From positions 19,067-83,066 of the forward strand of contig DF237360.1 in NCBI GenBank assembly GCA_000708835.1: a stretch of DNA of 64,000 nucleotides, read 5' to 3'. The position numbers and the translations under genes were made by a program. This DNA is from Klebsormidium nitens. Its lineage: Eukaryota; Streptophyta; Klebsormidiophyceae; Klebsormidiales; Klebsormidiaceae. Positions within the stretch are counted from its first letter, which is position 1. Each line of letters begins with the position of its first letter. Below are positions 23,758 to 35,646 of this stretch, in pieces. The notes under the pieces are model-generated. The model had not been told where the DNA came from. It searched no databases and saw nothing but the letters and a program-made list of their open reading frames with translations.

Positions 23758-25061
23758 ACGGACTGATTTTGTGGATCGATCAGCACCTAGTGTAAAGAGC
23801 AAACGGCCGCTTTGGGCTCTTTTACAACTGCCCCGGCCGAGAATTTGAGGACATGACATCCAGGCTGCCTGATTGATCGTCACCTACTTGATTCTGTTAC
23901 GGTGTACCATAAATTTTGACCGTTGTGCTTGGGATACTTTGGTAGCCCTAGATCTGATTTCTCCTTGTGGTAACCATCCGACATGACTCCAGGCCTTGCT
24001 GCAGAATCTGCCTAGTGGCTGATTGAACACGAATGGGATATCATGCCTCAATTGACGATCTTCACTGTGCTGCTTCACAATCCATGGTAGTTGCAGCTGC
24101 CAATGCATGCTCCATTCGCCACAGACGGTGATGCGGCGACCGTAGTATAGTACTTCATGCATGTTCGACGGTGAGCTAGAGGCCCGCAATCGTTGAATCA
24201 CGTGTACCACTGAGCCATGTGTGCGCGGCCGCCGCATGGCATGTACATGCATCATATATGTAGATGGTATACTAACATGACTATATACTTGTCCGGCAAC
24301 AGGGAGTGTGACTGAGTTTCTCCATATTGGCGTATACTAATACATAGCAGGCTCCGCGGGGCCCGCAGACCATGCGGCATTTTTTTCGGAGCTAGCTGCT
24401 TAAGCATTAGTAAGTTCAATGTATATCGATATTGGCGTGCTGGCGCATGCGTGACGCATGCATCGGTATACGCCAGTGCATGTGCATGCGGACATCCATA
24501 TATATAATGGCATGGCTAGATCCGAACGCAAACGGAGCAACTGCATGAGTGACTGCATAATGGCATATCGGATTAACAACTTATAGGCTGCCAGGCTGAC
24601 CGTATAAATAATCTAACTGCAACATATGCTGCCAGACCATTGTTGCTTATTTTCCATGACTCAGCGGCCCGGCCCGGCAGCTAACTTAAAAACTGGGCGC
24701 GGCCGTATGGCCATCGCCCATCGAATTCTGGCATGCCCGACTAGCTCAGTGAACCGTACAACGATCACCATGAATCGATGATCGAGCATGGATACTGAGC
24801 ACATATATAACGGTGATCCAATCGTCGGACTCCTACACACCATTGCGAAGGTAAGGTTTAAGGTTCAAAACGACGGCCGCCTGATTCTCAATCGTTCAGA
24901 TGGACAATTCACTTTGTTCAACGACGTGACCGAGTGTGTCTGGAATGATATTGAATGCATGTCTGACAGCAACCACATACATTGCCTGCTAAGCGTCCGA
25001 CAGAAGACAAACTGACAGTTCGGAACACAGTCGGAGGAAATATGTACAAGCCTACTTCTAC
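23758..25061. other. Convergent gap between beta-galactosidase and ARL5
   Basis: This 1.3-kb gap between two converging stop codons must hold both 3' untranslated regions. I see no supported exon. From about 24240 to 24830 it is dense in short palindromes such as gcatgc, catatatatg-like runs and the near-palindrome at 24445-24475 (gcatgcgtgacgcatgc). Confidence 0.6.
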
Positions 25062-28000
25062 CTACGTCGGGGCTTTGCTCCCTGTCACGTGTTGCGCTAT
25101 CCACCCCAGCCCGTCGTAGAGGCCCTCTCCCGTGAGCGCACAGCACGCCTGGATGTGCCAGTCGTGCCGCTTTATTGAGTGCAGCGAGAGCGCATCACTA
25201 ATTTCGGCAGGGGACATCGCGTCTTTCAAGTCCTGCTTATTTGCAAACACAAGCACTACAGCGGGCTGCAAGTCTTCGTGCTCTAGTAGCTTGAAGAGCT
25301 CGTCCCGCACTATGGAGATCCGCGAGCGGTCCGTGCTGTCTACAACTATGATGACCGCGTGCGTGCCCCGGTAGTACGTCGCCCATGACGTCCGCAGACG
25401 GTCCTGCCCTCCGAGATCCCATACCTGCAGGGTTCGAGGTTGCAGGTGTTTGTGCATTTCCTTTGCGCGTTTTGTCGACAGAAACTTTTTGGCTGACCAG
25501 GGGAAACCGGATCGACGTGAAGCAGGCTGCCAGCTGTCCACCAGGATACAGGGAGGCAGGAAAGAAAGAGAATTGTGACGAGAGCTCGAGATGCTCAACA
25601 TGTAAGGGACAAGTAAATTTCGAAGCCAGGTGGAGTGTGCAGAATATTGACAAGAGGGGAGAGTGAACAGCAGAGGGGCTCGCAGGTCGGTCGTTTCTAG
25701 AAAGAAGGAGACAACGATAATCACACCGCCAATACTTCTTGCCTCTGCGGCTAGGGCAGAGCAGCTGTTGCAGGCGCGAATGGATTGCCCGGATGTTATC
25801 TCAAGGTGCTGCTCAGATGCGCAGGACGCACGTAGCTTCAACAGGCCAGAAAACGAAGACACCTTGATATGTCCGGTTAGGCCAAGACGTTTCCCAAACC
25901 GAACGGTAAAACCTTTACACGACTTCCGAACAAGCGTACTCCGTGCTTTAGTGGGGCAACTTGACGACGAAGGGCATCGAAATACTGCGACACAAATCAT
26001 CGAACACGGATTTACCAGCATCGTCCTAATTGTCCAGCAGTACCAATGCCAACGAGCATAATGCTTGGGCCACGCGAGTGTTCATGCATTATCCACAAAG
26101 CACCAGCAATTTTAGTGAGAAGTGCGCAAATCTGGGGTCCCATACAGACGAAGCCCCGCCACCACTTGTCAAGGACACAACGTAAGCTTGCAACAAGTTC
26201 CGTCGAGTAGAAACTATCTGATGACAGAATTGGGTCTAATCTCAGGCCGTAGGTAACCCACTGCTAGAGGCATTCAATAAAGAGGGTCACGGGTGGGGTT
26301 AAGAGAATGAACAGTTGAGCTAGACGCCTAAAGCAGAAGCAAGACAGGTCAACTTCAGACTGGAGTCGACTGACCTTTTGCAAGCGTATACTGCTGACCA
26401 TAAACTCACAGACCGTCGTTCAGCATGCCAAAGCGCAAGAACGGAAAATGATAATGAGTGGGAGGGGAGAGAGAGCTCACCTCGAATCTAATGTTTTTAT
26501 ATATCAGTTCCTCCACATTGCTCCCCACCGTTGGTTGCGTAACCACCACCTCCCCCAGATGCAGCTTATACAATGTTGTTGTCTTTCCTGCAAGTTCAGT
26601 AAGTTCGCGCTCATGAGTATTGATGTTCCAGAAACACTGTGCATGATAGTGAAGCTTGTCAATGTGTGAAACGTAACCAGAAATTTATCCTCCATATCGA
26701 GTCCGGTTCCACAACCTCCGGTTGCTATACCTCCGCAGGTTAACGACATAATGAATGGCCGAACAGGATTTGCGGGCTGGGGCCATCAGATACTGTCGTA
26801 CAGGAACATTTGGCTGGGGCCATACAGTCAAGGGGACTGGATTGGGCGTAGAAAGACTTGCAGTATGGAGCTGTGCAAACAGGTAAACAGTTCCCTTCTC
26901 CTTTATTGACGTGTCAGATCAATCTGCATTGCTCGTTGATACTAGATATTTTATCACATGACTTCTGTGGATTCAGGAGCTTATGATTCTATACTTGTCG
27001 AATTACCCCGTCGAGAAAGTTCAGAAGAGTGACTTTCTTACATAGACTTTCTAACTTAACCAACTAACTAACTGGATTCTCTTCAGAACTGCCACCGAGA
27101 TGGCACTGGAATATATTTCTGAGGCATGGCCTGAGCCCATACCGTACGAAGGCAACAGGATCACAAGCACTGAAGAAACGGAAGTTTAATCTGCACTTAT
27201 ACTTCTTGACGAGGAGCTGTAACTTGCCTTGCGAGTAAAGAATCAACAAGTAAATTAGCAACTTCCTGTCAACAAGCTGGATCATGCTTAAGGGGTACTT
27301 CTAAACAGGGCGAGAGAGGGCAAAAGAACTTGAATACTAAAGAGAGTAAACCTTGCTCGACTTCATGATATGCAGCCGAAATAGTTTGTCCAAACCCAGC
27401 CTGCCAACTGAAGAGCGCTATGAAGAAACAAAGCTTCACTGTACTGATCCCCTTCTCGCAGCGAGTGGAAGCACAGATTCATTTAAGGTTTAATCTACCC
27501 TGAGAAACAAGGGTTGGAAATTAGCGGCAGGTGTCGAGCTCTTAAAATCTTCAAAAGTTAGCCTGCGGAGCGCTTGAAATAGGACCTAATTCCTGATCCA
27601 TAAAACAAGGGTGGAGGAGGCCCAACACCAAACGTGAAAGTCGTATTCAAACCCTAATTTAATCACTGCCTCTACTTAGACAGGCAACTGTCAGAAACGA
27701 GAGACTACATAACGTTGCAGAGAGACTGCCATACAATTTGGAACTGCCAATTCGCTGATCCAGTAAGTTGACGACATCATGAGCCGGATAGAGGCTACCC
27801 ACGCTTTCACCACTTCTGCAGAGTGTAAAGCCAGACCAACTCCTTGACATTCTTTCACTAAGATCCAATCAAACTTTCATGATAAATTCTGGGGTTGTGG
27901 CGGCATTCTAAAACCAGGCATATGTTGACACCAGGGCGCAGCGCTGGCAGCAAGCGCTTCGAAGAGCATTCACCATTGGTATCTAATCTGGTTATTAGGC

Positions 28001-28375
28001 TCAACACTAGAAAGGGTGGGGTTAGTGAGGGGGTTCAGGGTGGGCAGGATTATGAAGCAGTTAGATGTTTAGGTTTACCTTTTAAAGTTAGCTTTATCTT
28101 TAGTACGAATTGAGCTCAACATAACTATTCCTTGAAGACTATGTCCTCATCTCTAACCTTCTGACGGGGGCATCGAGCAGCGACTGCACCAGCACACCTT
28201 GTTCAATCATCAGAAAGCCTGATGCGGATCAGTTAGTCACCTTCCGCAAAGGAGCATGCAATAACACGAAAGATACGGTACAAAACTTACCTGCGTTGTC
28301 CAATCCAACCACGACAATCTTGTACTCCTTTGCTGGGAACCAAAAGAACCATAGTCTTGATATCAGTGCCCCCAT
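25062..28375 (-). CDS. ARL5: ARL5-type small GTPase, 3 exons
   Basis: ADP-ribosylation-factor-like GTPase of 184 residues, expected at the trans-Golgi, where ARL5 recruits tethering factors for endosome-to-Golgi traffic (known from other eukaryotes). Exons (minus): 28375-28291, 26587-26481, 25424-25062, all in phase. It begins [20 protein letters not shown], with Gly2 as the usual myristoylation site. The P-loop is GLDNAGKT (24-31), followed by switch [11 protein letters not shown], switch II WDLGGQ (66-71), NKQD (126-129) and the ARL5-like [14 protein letters not shown] replaces the GQE/GQ-S seen in some relatives. ARL5 fits best because of the [12 protein letters not shown] start and the [21 protein letters not shown] stretch; another ARL subgroup is less likely. 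Introns of 1.7 and 1.1 kb are long for the coding length. It is head-to-head with the fucose transporter. Confidence 0.93.
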
Positions 28376-29254
28376 CGTTTTCTGACGTCGGTGCAGTATA
28401 TAGCTTCACCAACTATTCCGCCTACGATGGACTTGTTTCAAAACACAGAAGAGAGTTTGCCGGCTGATAGGATAATCACAGCTTTCAGCCTCTGTTCTGG
28501 ATAAACCTCCTGCCTGAGAACACACCGCAGGCTTCAGAGGTGGATTCGAGGTGAGAGATTGCCCGAGGTCACGATGAAAGGCGCTCTTGCTTTCAACAAC
28601 TTCAAACTGCATGGCACTGCAGCATGAGGAAGATGCGCCCACAATCCTCGTGAACTACCGTAGATTGAGCTGGAAATTAAAGTCAGCATGGAGTAGGTGA
28701 CATGGGGTCATCCGCGCGCAGCTCGCGCACTATGCTCGTTTGTGCCGGGGCCGGCGCGTACGTCCGTTCAAGACCGGGCCGCCCTGGGCCTGGGCCTGAG
28801 GGTTGACGTCAGCGAGCTTGCAAGCATTCATTCAATCATGGCGCCTGCCGTCTGCAATTTGCAGATCTGCAGCAGACTCTATAGAGTGCCCTGTCACTGT
28901 GTCCCCTCCCTGTCCCCTTCGAGAATTTGTTTTTGACGACGGTTGAAACTTGCCAGAGTCCTCTCTAGCTTCTGGGGAGGGCCGCCTTTCTTCATTAAAC
29001 GTAATATCCTTTTTAAGAAGATTCCTTCTGCGATCAGGGGAGCGGGCCTGCAGAATGGTGGATGATTCAGATTGATTTAAGAACCAGAGACAGAAACGGG
29101 CGGTAGGGACTCGAGGAGAAGGATCATTGTGTCGGAATCTTGCTAGTTGCACCTAGGAGCTCGCACGTAGGCAATGCAGGTTAAGCTTTGCTCTGATCTA
29201 GTGTGATCCATAAGCAAATCCAGGATTTGAGCTTGCTTCTTCGAAGCCAGCACA
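28376..29254. promoter_or_regulatory. Shared upstream region, ARL5 / GDP-fucose transporter
   Basis: An 879-bp gap between two diverging start codons. It should carry both 5' leaders and promoters. No TATA-like element stands out and no conserved frame is seen. Function inferred from position. Confidence 0.55.
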
Positions 29255-32200
29255 ATGGAGAGCAATTCGAAGCCCAAGGAGCCGGTAGTGGCATCAGTAG
29301 TGGCCATTACTGTAGGGTATGCTCTCACATCGAGTCTGCTATCAATCATAAACAAGTATGCCGTCAGCGTGTTTCCATTCCCCGGCCTCCTGGCCATGAT
29401 TCAGTACCTGGTGTCGGTCCTTGCCGTGTACTTTCTTGGGAAGTTCAAGATCTTGGAGCACGACCCGCTACAGTGGGACAAGCTGAAGGCTTTTTTCCCT
29501 TCTGCGCTCGTCTTCTTCCTGGCGGTCTTCTCCAACATGAAGGTCCTGCATTACGCTAATGTAAGCCCCTTTGCCGCCTCAAGATCTGCGGAATTGATTG
29601 GAATGTGATCAGAGGGTTCCTTCAAGTAACAAAGCGTTGGGGTTTGTAGGAAGCATTTAATTCGAAGGGATCACCTTTCAGGCCGATATGTGGATCCTGA
29701 AGAAATGTCAACTTATAAGTCAGCTGAATGAGCATAAGTGCGCACCATGACTTTATTCACAACCCTAATTGAACTCTCATCTTGGTCAGCTCAGGATCTA
29801 TTTACTGAGATCTCGATTATGATGCATAATGCACCGATAGATCCCCATTCATCTGATTGCCTTGGACATTGGTGACCTATGAGTGAGCTCATGTCTCTTT
29901 CGTTTAAGGTTTCGTGTTCAGAACGAAGGCACCTCTTTACTTGAAAGCTTTCTGACTCACCTTCTGTCACTCCTCACTTTGCTGAAATATCAGACAGGAA
30001 TGAAAACCCTGAATAATTGACAAACTAATTGTCTTGCCACAGATAGCCAAGCATGTGCAGTAAGAGTACAAGCAAATAAAACATTGGTCGACACCTGCGC
30101 TGCAGATCACTGCTCACTCTAACGCTGCCTGTATCCCCACCTCACGAGCTCAATCTAGTCTTTGTTGCCACTCCCATAACGATCCTTTCTTTTGTTGTCA
30201 CCCCATCAGATTTTCATTGGTGGGTCTTCGTGTCACATCAAATCCATTTGCGTTTTTCCAGGTTGACACTTTCATCATCTTCCGGTCATCGACCCCGCTC
30301 CTAGTTGCTATCGCAGACTCGTTGTTCATGAAGCGGCCGTGGCCGTCAAATGCAACGTTTGTCTCCTTGGTTATCATCCTCCTGGGGGCTGTTGGGTGAG
30401 GTTAAGAACCTTTCAGCAGTGCTTGAGCTGAACAAGCAGTGGGACAAGGTGTAACCTTCCACTTTGAGATTTGCAGATTTCTGATCGGGCATGCTGCATA
30501 GAACAAAGTTTTCCTGTTCTTGGCACAGCAATGTACCCATCATATAAGCAGGATTGATGCGATAACTCGAGTTTGGTTGGTTGGTTTTTCCGCAAGAACA
30601 AACCAGGTTGCTGGAATTGTGGAATTCCCACTCTTGAGAGGCCTATCCTAGTGGTTGGTACCTTTGATTTCTCGGCCTTTCTTTGCCCTTTTTACCCCAG
30701 TACTGCTCTGCGCTATCTAAGGAATCTGCTGGCAGTGTCCAAGACTGTGCTCAGTGAACGGGCCTGTCATCAAGCTTTAAAACTTCACCCCCGAGTGTTG
30801 GCTAGGCCAAAAGCACGAGCTGGTATGCTTTACAGCTCAGAAAGGACAGCTTGTCCGCTGATCTGGGAGGACCAAGGTCACTATTTCTGTAGAAAGCAGT
30901 AGGAATACAATCTTGGCTACTGTTACATCTAAGTTAGCTGCTCAGCACAGTACAATGACGTAAACATCAATGGGGAGGGTCAGCTGATCCAGTTCCCCTC
31001 TTCCCCGCAGGTATGTTGCAACCGACTTTGAGATCAGTATCGCTGCTTACAGCTGGGTGAGTTTGTCCTTGACCATTCACAAACTGCTTGATTCCCGCTT
31101 GGTTCGCTTTTCGTACGGGACAGATCGGATTGCGCCCCTTGCTCTTGTTATCGGGTTAGAGTTTAGCAGGCTTGTGCTCGTGTCAGAATATGGTTTATTG
31201 AGCTGAATGGGCTGCTTGCAACAAGGTCCGATGGCACTGCACCAAAAACAACCAGACTCCAGCCTTTGAAAAAATCAAAACCGCACCCTCCTTTCAGTCC
31301 CAATCTGATCATCTAGACTGCCCCTTTTCGAAGCGATTCTGTCTGGTGGAACTGGGCTATGATTTGGTCTTGGAAGAGATTTTTGGTTGTCAGAATCCAC
31401 GAGCTCAAAGTCATTGTTGGTTGTCCGAAATTTACGAGCTCGGAAGCCTACCCCAAGACACAGCCGTTTGGAATATATCCGCGCACTAGAATCCTTCCTT
31501 GTCTCAAAATCGATCACCGTTGCTCATTGGATCGTCAAAATCGATCACCGTTTGCTCATTGGATCGTACTTACCAGCACCGTGAAGCAGAGAAAGAACGT
31601 GCTTAGCTCACAGACAGCTCCCATTTTTCAAAATGCGATCTGGCAGCAGTCACCGATGAGAAAAGGTTTGCTCCTTTTTCGTTTGCCAAAGTATCGGGAA
31701 TCCATAAGCATCGCGCAAAAACAATGTTGTCTGGCTACCAAATCACTTTTATCATGACTGATACAGTCCGTTACAAACACGTTTTGAGCACCAGTAGAGC
31801 TCCAGAGCCTGTTCGAGAACTCAATAGTGGCCGATGCTAGGCTCTGCATGCTGAACCATCCTTTGTCAAATCATGGTTCTTCTTTGGCGACCTTTTTATG
31901 ACCACCATCATGTCGACTTGGCCTCATCAACCACACTTCCTCCAATGGAAATGCACGCCGGGACTGAGTCCGCCACCATCAATGCTCGGGACTTAGAAGC
32001 GGGGTCTCGATCTTTCAACAGGCGACCTTCTATTTGATTACCATCACAACTGAGATGGTCTACATCAAGCACGTAGTGAGCACCATCGGGCTCAAGACGT
32101 GGGGCCTCGTCTACTACAACAACATTTTCGCGCTGCTCCTGTCCCCCATCTTCATCTTCATCACAGGAGAGGGCTTTGGAATTGCAGAGGTGAGGCTTCA

Positions 32201-35200
32201 TTGTACCATTCCGCTCTCCATACTTCTGGGGGATCTTCTCTCAAAAAGTGCAAGAGGAAGGAGAGGATCGCAGATGGTGCAGTGACACTACAAGCTTCTC
32301 CAACTTCGCTGTCTGCTGGTTTAGCCGTAACGATTACGTCTCCTTTCAAAATGACTGCCACGCAACCCCTAGCTTCAGTACATAGCTGATTAAGGCGCTG
32401 ACAGAGGCAGTTGTCGTAAGCAGTCGCTTCAGGTTTCAAGACGTCGTCGTTTTTCTTGGCCCTCGGCAACGAAGGGGCAACAAGGGAATCCGGCCTTGGC
32501 TAATCTGAGCTGCAAGAGTCTGTCAGGGACACCGATTTCGTTCGTTTGTTTCGTTCTTCTCGACCATTCTCGTGCTGCAAGTATTCAGAGCATCTGTTAG
32601 CAGCTGCGGTCGGGGTGGAACATTCCTTTCCAGATCTCCGTTTCTTTTAGCTAATTGCCTGCCTCCATAGGCAATTATCTCCTTCACCAGATATTACCCA
32701 GTATCTTTCATAAGCTGTGGGAGTTTCCGAGCTTCGCTGGCGGAGTTGTCGACGCCATGAAGCTGGTGAAAGAGTCATTGATCGGGATCTAGAAAACATG
32801 AGCAACTCCTGCGTACGTCTGATATCGGGCCCTCCTTTATGCAGTTGTTCCAACCGAGTACCTCCGAGCAAACGAATATGAGCGACCTGTCTGCAAGCAT
32901 CCAGGTGAGCCTTACACGTACACTCGTGCAGAGACGCACTTGCTTTTTCGCCGTGAAGATAACTCCACCCGTAGATCCTTCATCTCACGCCTATTCCGTG
33001 GTCTCGAACAAGACCCCCAGTGTGTTCCCCAGTGCCTCGGTCCGGACCGCCCTTTCCCAATGGAATGTGAATGAACAAGTTCTTACTCAATCCGTCAGTT
33101 GCTCGTCAATCTTCTGGCACTTCTTCTTGACGTCTTTTGTTCCGACGGGGCTGGCAGGATCTCCCCTCTTTCAATTCCTCATCGACGATGTCGATAATAC
33201 TCAACTCCTACCATACGGATAGAAGACGCCAAGTGCCTGACGCTCTGTTCGTATGGCCCCGTCTTCCTTTCGTGCAATTGTCGACTGGCAGGAAGCTTGT
33301 CGATCCCCTGAATTGACGAAATATCTGATCCCCATTTCCTACTATGCAGATGGAAGGTACCAAGTATTTGACGCTCGTGTCACATGGCCCTGTCTTCTTT
33401 ACGTGCAATGTCCGACTGGCAAGAATTCTTGCTTATACCGTAGATTAGCGAACTTCATACCCCCCGATCTCCTACTTTACAGATGAAAGGCGCCAATTAT
33501 TGACACTCGCGTTGTAGGGCCCTGTCTTGTTCTCTTGCAATATCGAGCGGCAAAAATCCTGTCCTCAACCCTGCATCAAGGAGATATTAGACTTTCAATA
33601 TCCTACTCTATACTTAAAGGAAGCCAAGTACCTGACACTTGCATCATACGGCCCGCTCGTGCTCTCGTGCATCTGCATGCTGGCAGGACATTGTATTTCT
33701 CAGACTTTGATTCGACAAAACCTTAAATTTTCAATCTCCTCTTTGCAGATGGAAGGCGCCAAGTACCTGACGCTCTCGTCGTACGGCTCGGTCGTGCTCT
33801 CGTGCATTGTCATGCTGCCAGAAAATCGTGTTCTTTAGACCCTAAATCGACAAATCCTGACATATCCAATCCTTTACTTGCAGATGGAAGGCGCCAAGTA
33901 CCTCACTCTCGCGTCGTACGGCCCCGTCGTGCTCGCGTGCATCTGTGAACTGTCACAAACTTGTAATTCTTGAAGCCCAATTGACAGATTTCAAGACCCA
34001 ATTTTCCTTGTGCAGATGGAGGGCGCCAAGTACCTGACGCTCGGGTCGTACGGCCCCGTCGTGCTCTCGTGCATCTTCGGGCTGGCCATCAGCTTCTTCG
34101 GCTTCTCGTGCCGCCAGGCGCTCTCCGCGACGTCGTTCACGGTGGTCGGGGTCACGAACAAGCTGCTGACGGTGCTCATCAACGTCACCGTGTGGAGCAA
34201 GCACGCGGGCACATTCGGGGTGTGCATGCTGCTCGTGTGCATCGGCGGGGGGGTGCTATACCAGGTACGGTATCGGTCTCGTAGGACTGCCAGAAATTTT
34301 CTTCTTTCCTCCCCCTGGGTTTGCACAATACTTGAGCAAGCAATGGCAAGGGGGTGCTATCTAGTCCGGTCCGAAATCAGAAGTCTAATTTTTGTCCTCC
34401 TTGGGGTTGCGCGATACGTGAGCACGCAAGCGCATTCAGGTCTGCCTACCCAATACGTTCGCAAGAGGTCCGGTACTCTAACGAACCGAGTCGGCAGTGT
34501 CCTACTTCAATGTACAGTCAACCAGAGCTCTTCTCTCCATGCTGCACCAGTAGTTTTTGCCAAGGAGCTCCTCGACAAAAGTAGACATTGTAGCTCGAGA
34601 GCTGTATCAGATCATACGGCTTGGTTTAAGGCTGACGCTCTTGGCAAGTCGTTAGAGCGCTTCGGCTGTCGACCAGGCGTCACTGAAAAGTCAACATCTC
34701 TGTTCCCGAGCACTTCGCCCCAGACCTTTGATATGAATCTTGGGATGGAGCTTTGAGCAGTTCCAGAAACATCAATCCGTAAACATAATGTATTCCGTTG
34801 CTTTTGCTCTGCCGACCGGAGAATTGGTACCCGACTCCTAATCGAACAAGGCGGCATTTGTATTTCCCAATCGGAAACAACATGTGTCTCGGCTTCGTTT
34901 CCGTCTTTTTGGTAGGGCCACCATAGGGTGTGCGCAATGGAGAGTCCGAAACCCGCACAATGTTGCGACTGTTTGCCAAATGCGTTCTGCAGCCGTGCAG
35001 ATTCCGATCAACCGTTTTCGGATCCGGCTACTCGGATGAATCCGGTTCTGGTTTGGGTTCGCATTCGGGTTCGCAGTGTCCGAAATCTTCACGACTTCGC
35101 TACGTTTGCCGGATGCATTGCAGCCGTGCACGCGCAGAGGCCGGGAGCATGCACTCATCGTACGGCGCTTAATGGAAAGAAGCGAAATCCGGATTGTGCC

Positions 35201-35646
35201 AAAAAGTCGGCCCGAAACCTGCAAATTTTTACCGTTTGATTGCGAACCAAACGGTCATCTGTAGTTGGCGACGATTCTCACTGTTAGAGTAGAGCTTGTT
35301 GCAAGTAGTGTCTGAGCCCGTAATTTTTGAACGAGGCGAAACTTAGGAAAACTGGGAGACAGGTGAACGTAGATTATTACCATCCTAACACTGGCCGCCA
35401 TGTTTGAACCATTCATGCTGTCTCCTTGTGCAGCAATCGATGACTCCTCCCAAGAAGTCGGAGACCCCTAAGCCGCCCAGAGGGGACGTTGAGGAAGCAG
35501 AGTCCACTTCGCTTCTCAAAGGGGCCTCCTCGAAAGGTGCGTCCGAACGTCCTCTTTTTCTCTTTTTCTACGTCGTCGAAAGGTGTGTCCGAACGTCCTC
35601 CTTTTCTGTTTTCTCGATTGGTGCACCGTCTACAAAAGCACGTTGA
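29255..35646 (+). CDS. GFT1: GDP-L-fucose transporter, GFT1/GONST4-like
   Basis: Multi-pass Golgi membrane carrier of the nucleotide-sugar transporter family (drug/metabolite superfamily). It most resembles plant GFT1/GONST4, which exchanges GDP-fucose for GMP to feed glycan fucosylation. The model is 396 residues, exons: 29255-29560, 30262-30395, 31011-31056, 32022-32189, 32691-32765, 34016-34264, 35434-35646, all in phase. Diagnostic stretches are SIINKYAVSVFPFPGLLAMI, VDTFIIFRSSTPLLVAIADS, the TEMVYIKHVVSTIGLKTWGL region, and VVGVTNKLLTVLINVTVWSKHAG. The C-terminal tail is hydrophilic (PPKKSETPKPPRGDVEEAES). Exon 5 is the least certain, with donor CTG|gtgaaa. The 3' end is also uncertain: a donor at 35536|gtgcgt could lead to an exon near 35911 instead of the stop used here. 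Intron 5 holds the largest exon-copy array in the window. Confidence 0.88.
31503..31567. repeat. 32-bp direct repeat, two copies
   Basis: Two near-identical units start at 31503 and 31535 (tcaaaatcgatcaccg-ttgctcattggatcg) in intron 3 of the fucose transporter gene. One base differs in length. No coding meaning. Confidence 0.8.
33219..34076 (+). repeat. Exon 6 start of GFT1, seven tandem copies
   Basis: The opening of exon 6 (coding MEGAKYLTLGSYGPVVLSCI) occurs seven times, starting near 33219, 33350, 33483, 33613, 33749, 33884 and 34016, every 130-136 bp. Only the last runs on into the transporter. Copies 5 and 6 are nearly identical to the real exon and copies 1-4 are more worn, so similarity falls with distance. 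Most copies keep an intact acceptor (gcag or acag before atgg); none has a clear donor. Spacer sequence between copies is also shared (ctggcagg, tcctacta). A still older copy may lie near 33090-33180. Confidence 0.92.
35527..35610 (+). repeat. 46-bp tandem duplication of a donor-like site
   Basis: The stretch tcgaaag|gtgcgtccgaacgtcct at about 35530 recurs 46 bp later as tcgaaag|gtgtgtccgaacgtcct. Both carry a plausible GT donor. It lies at the 3' end of the fucose transporter frame and makes the true end of that gene uncertain. Confidence 0.7.

Noticed and set aside
25663-26061. Plus-strand open frame opposite the ARL5 gene
   Set aside because: It lies antisense in an intron with no known motif; the ARL5 model explains the region.
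33219-34076. CRISPR-like reading of the regular array
   Set aside because: The repeats are worn copies of an adjacent exon, and the spacers are themselves related intron sequence in a eukaryotic gene.
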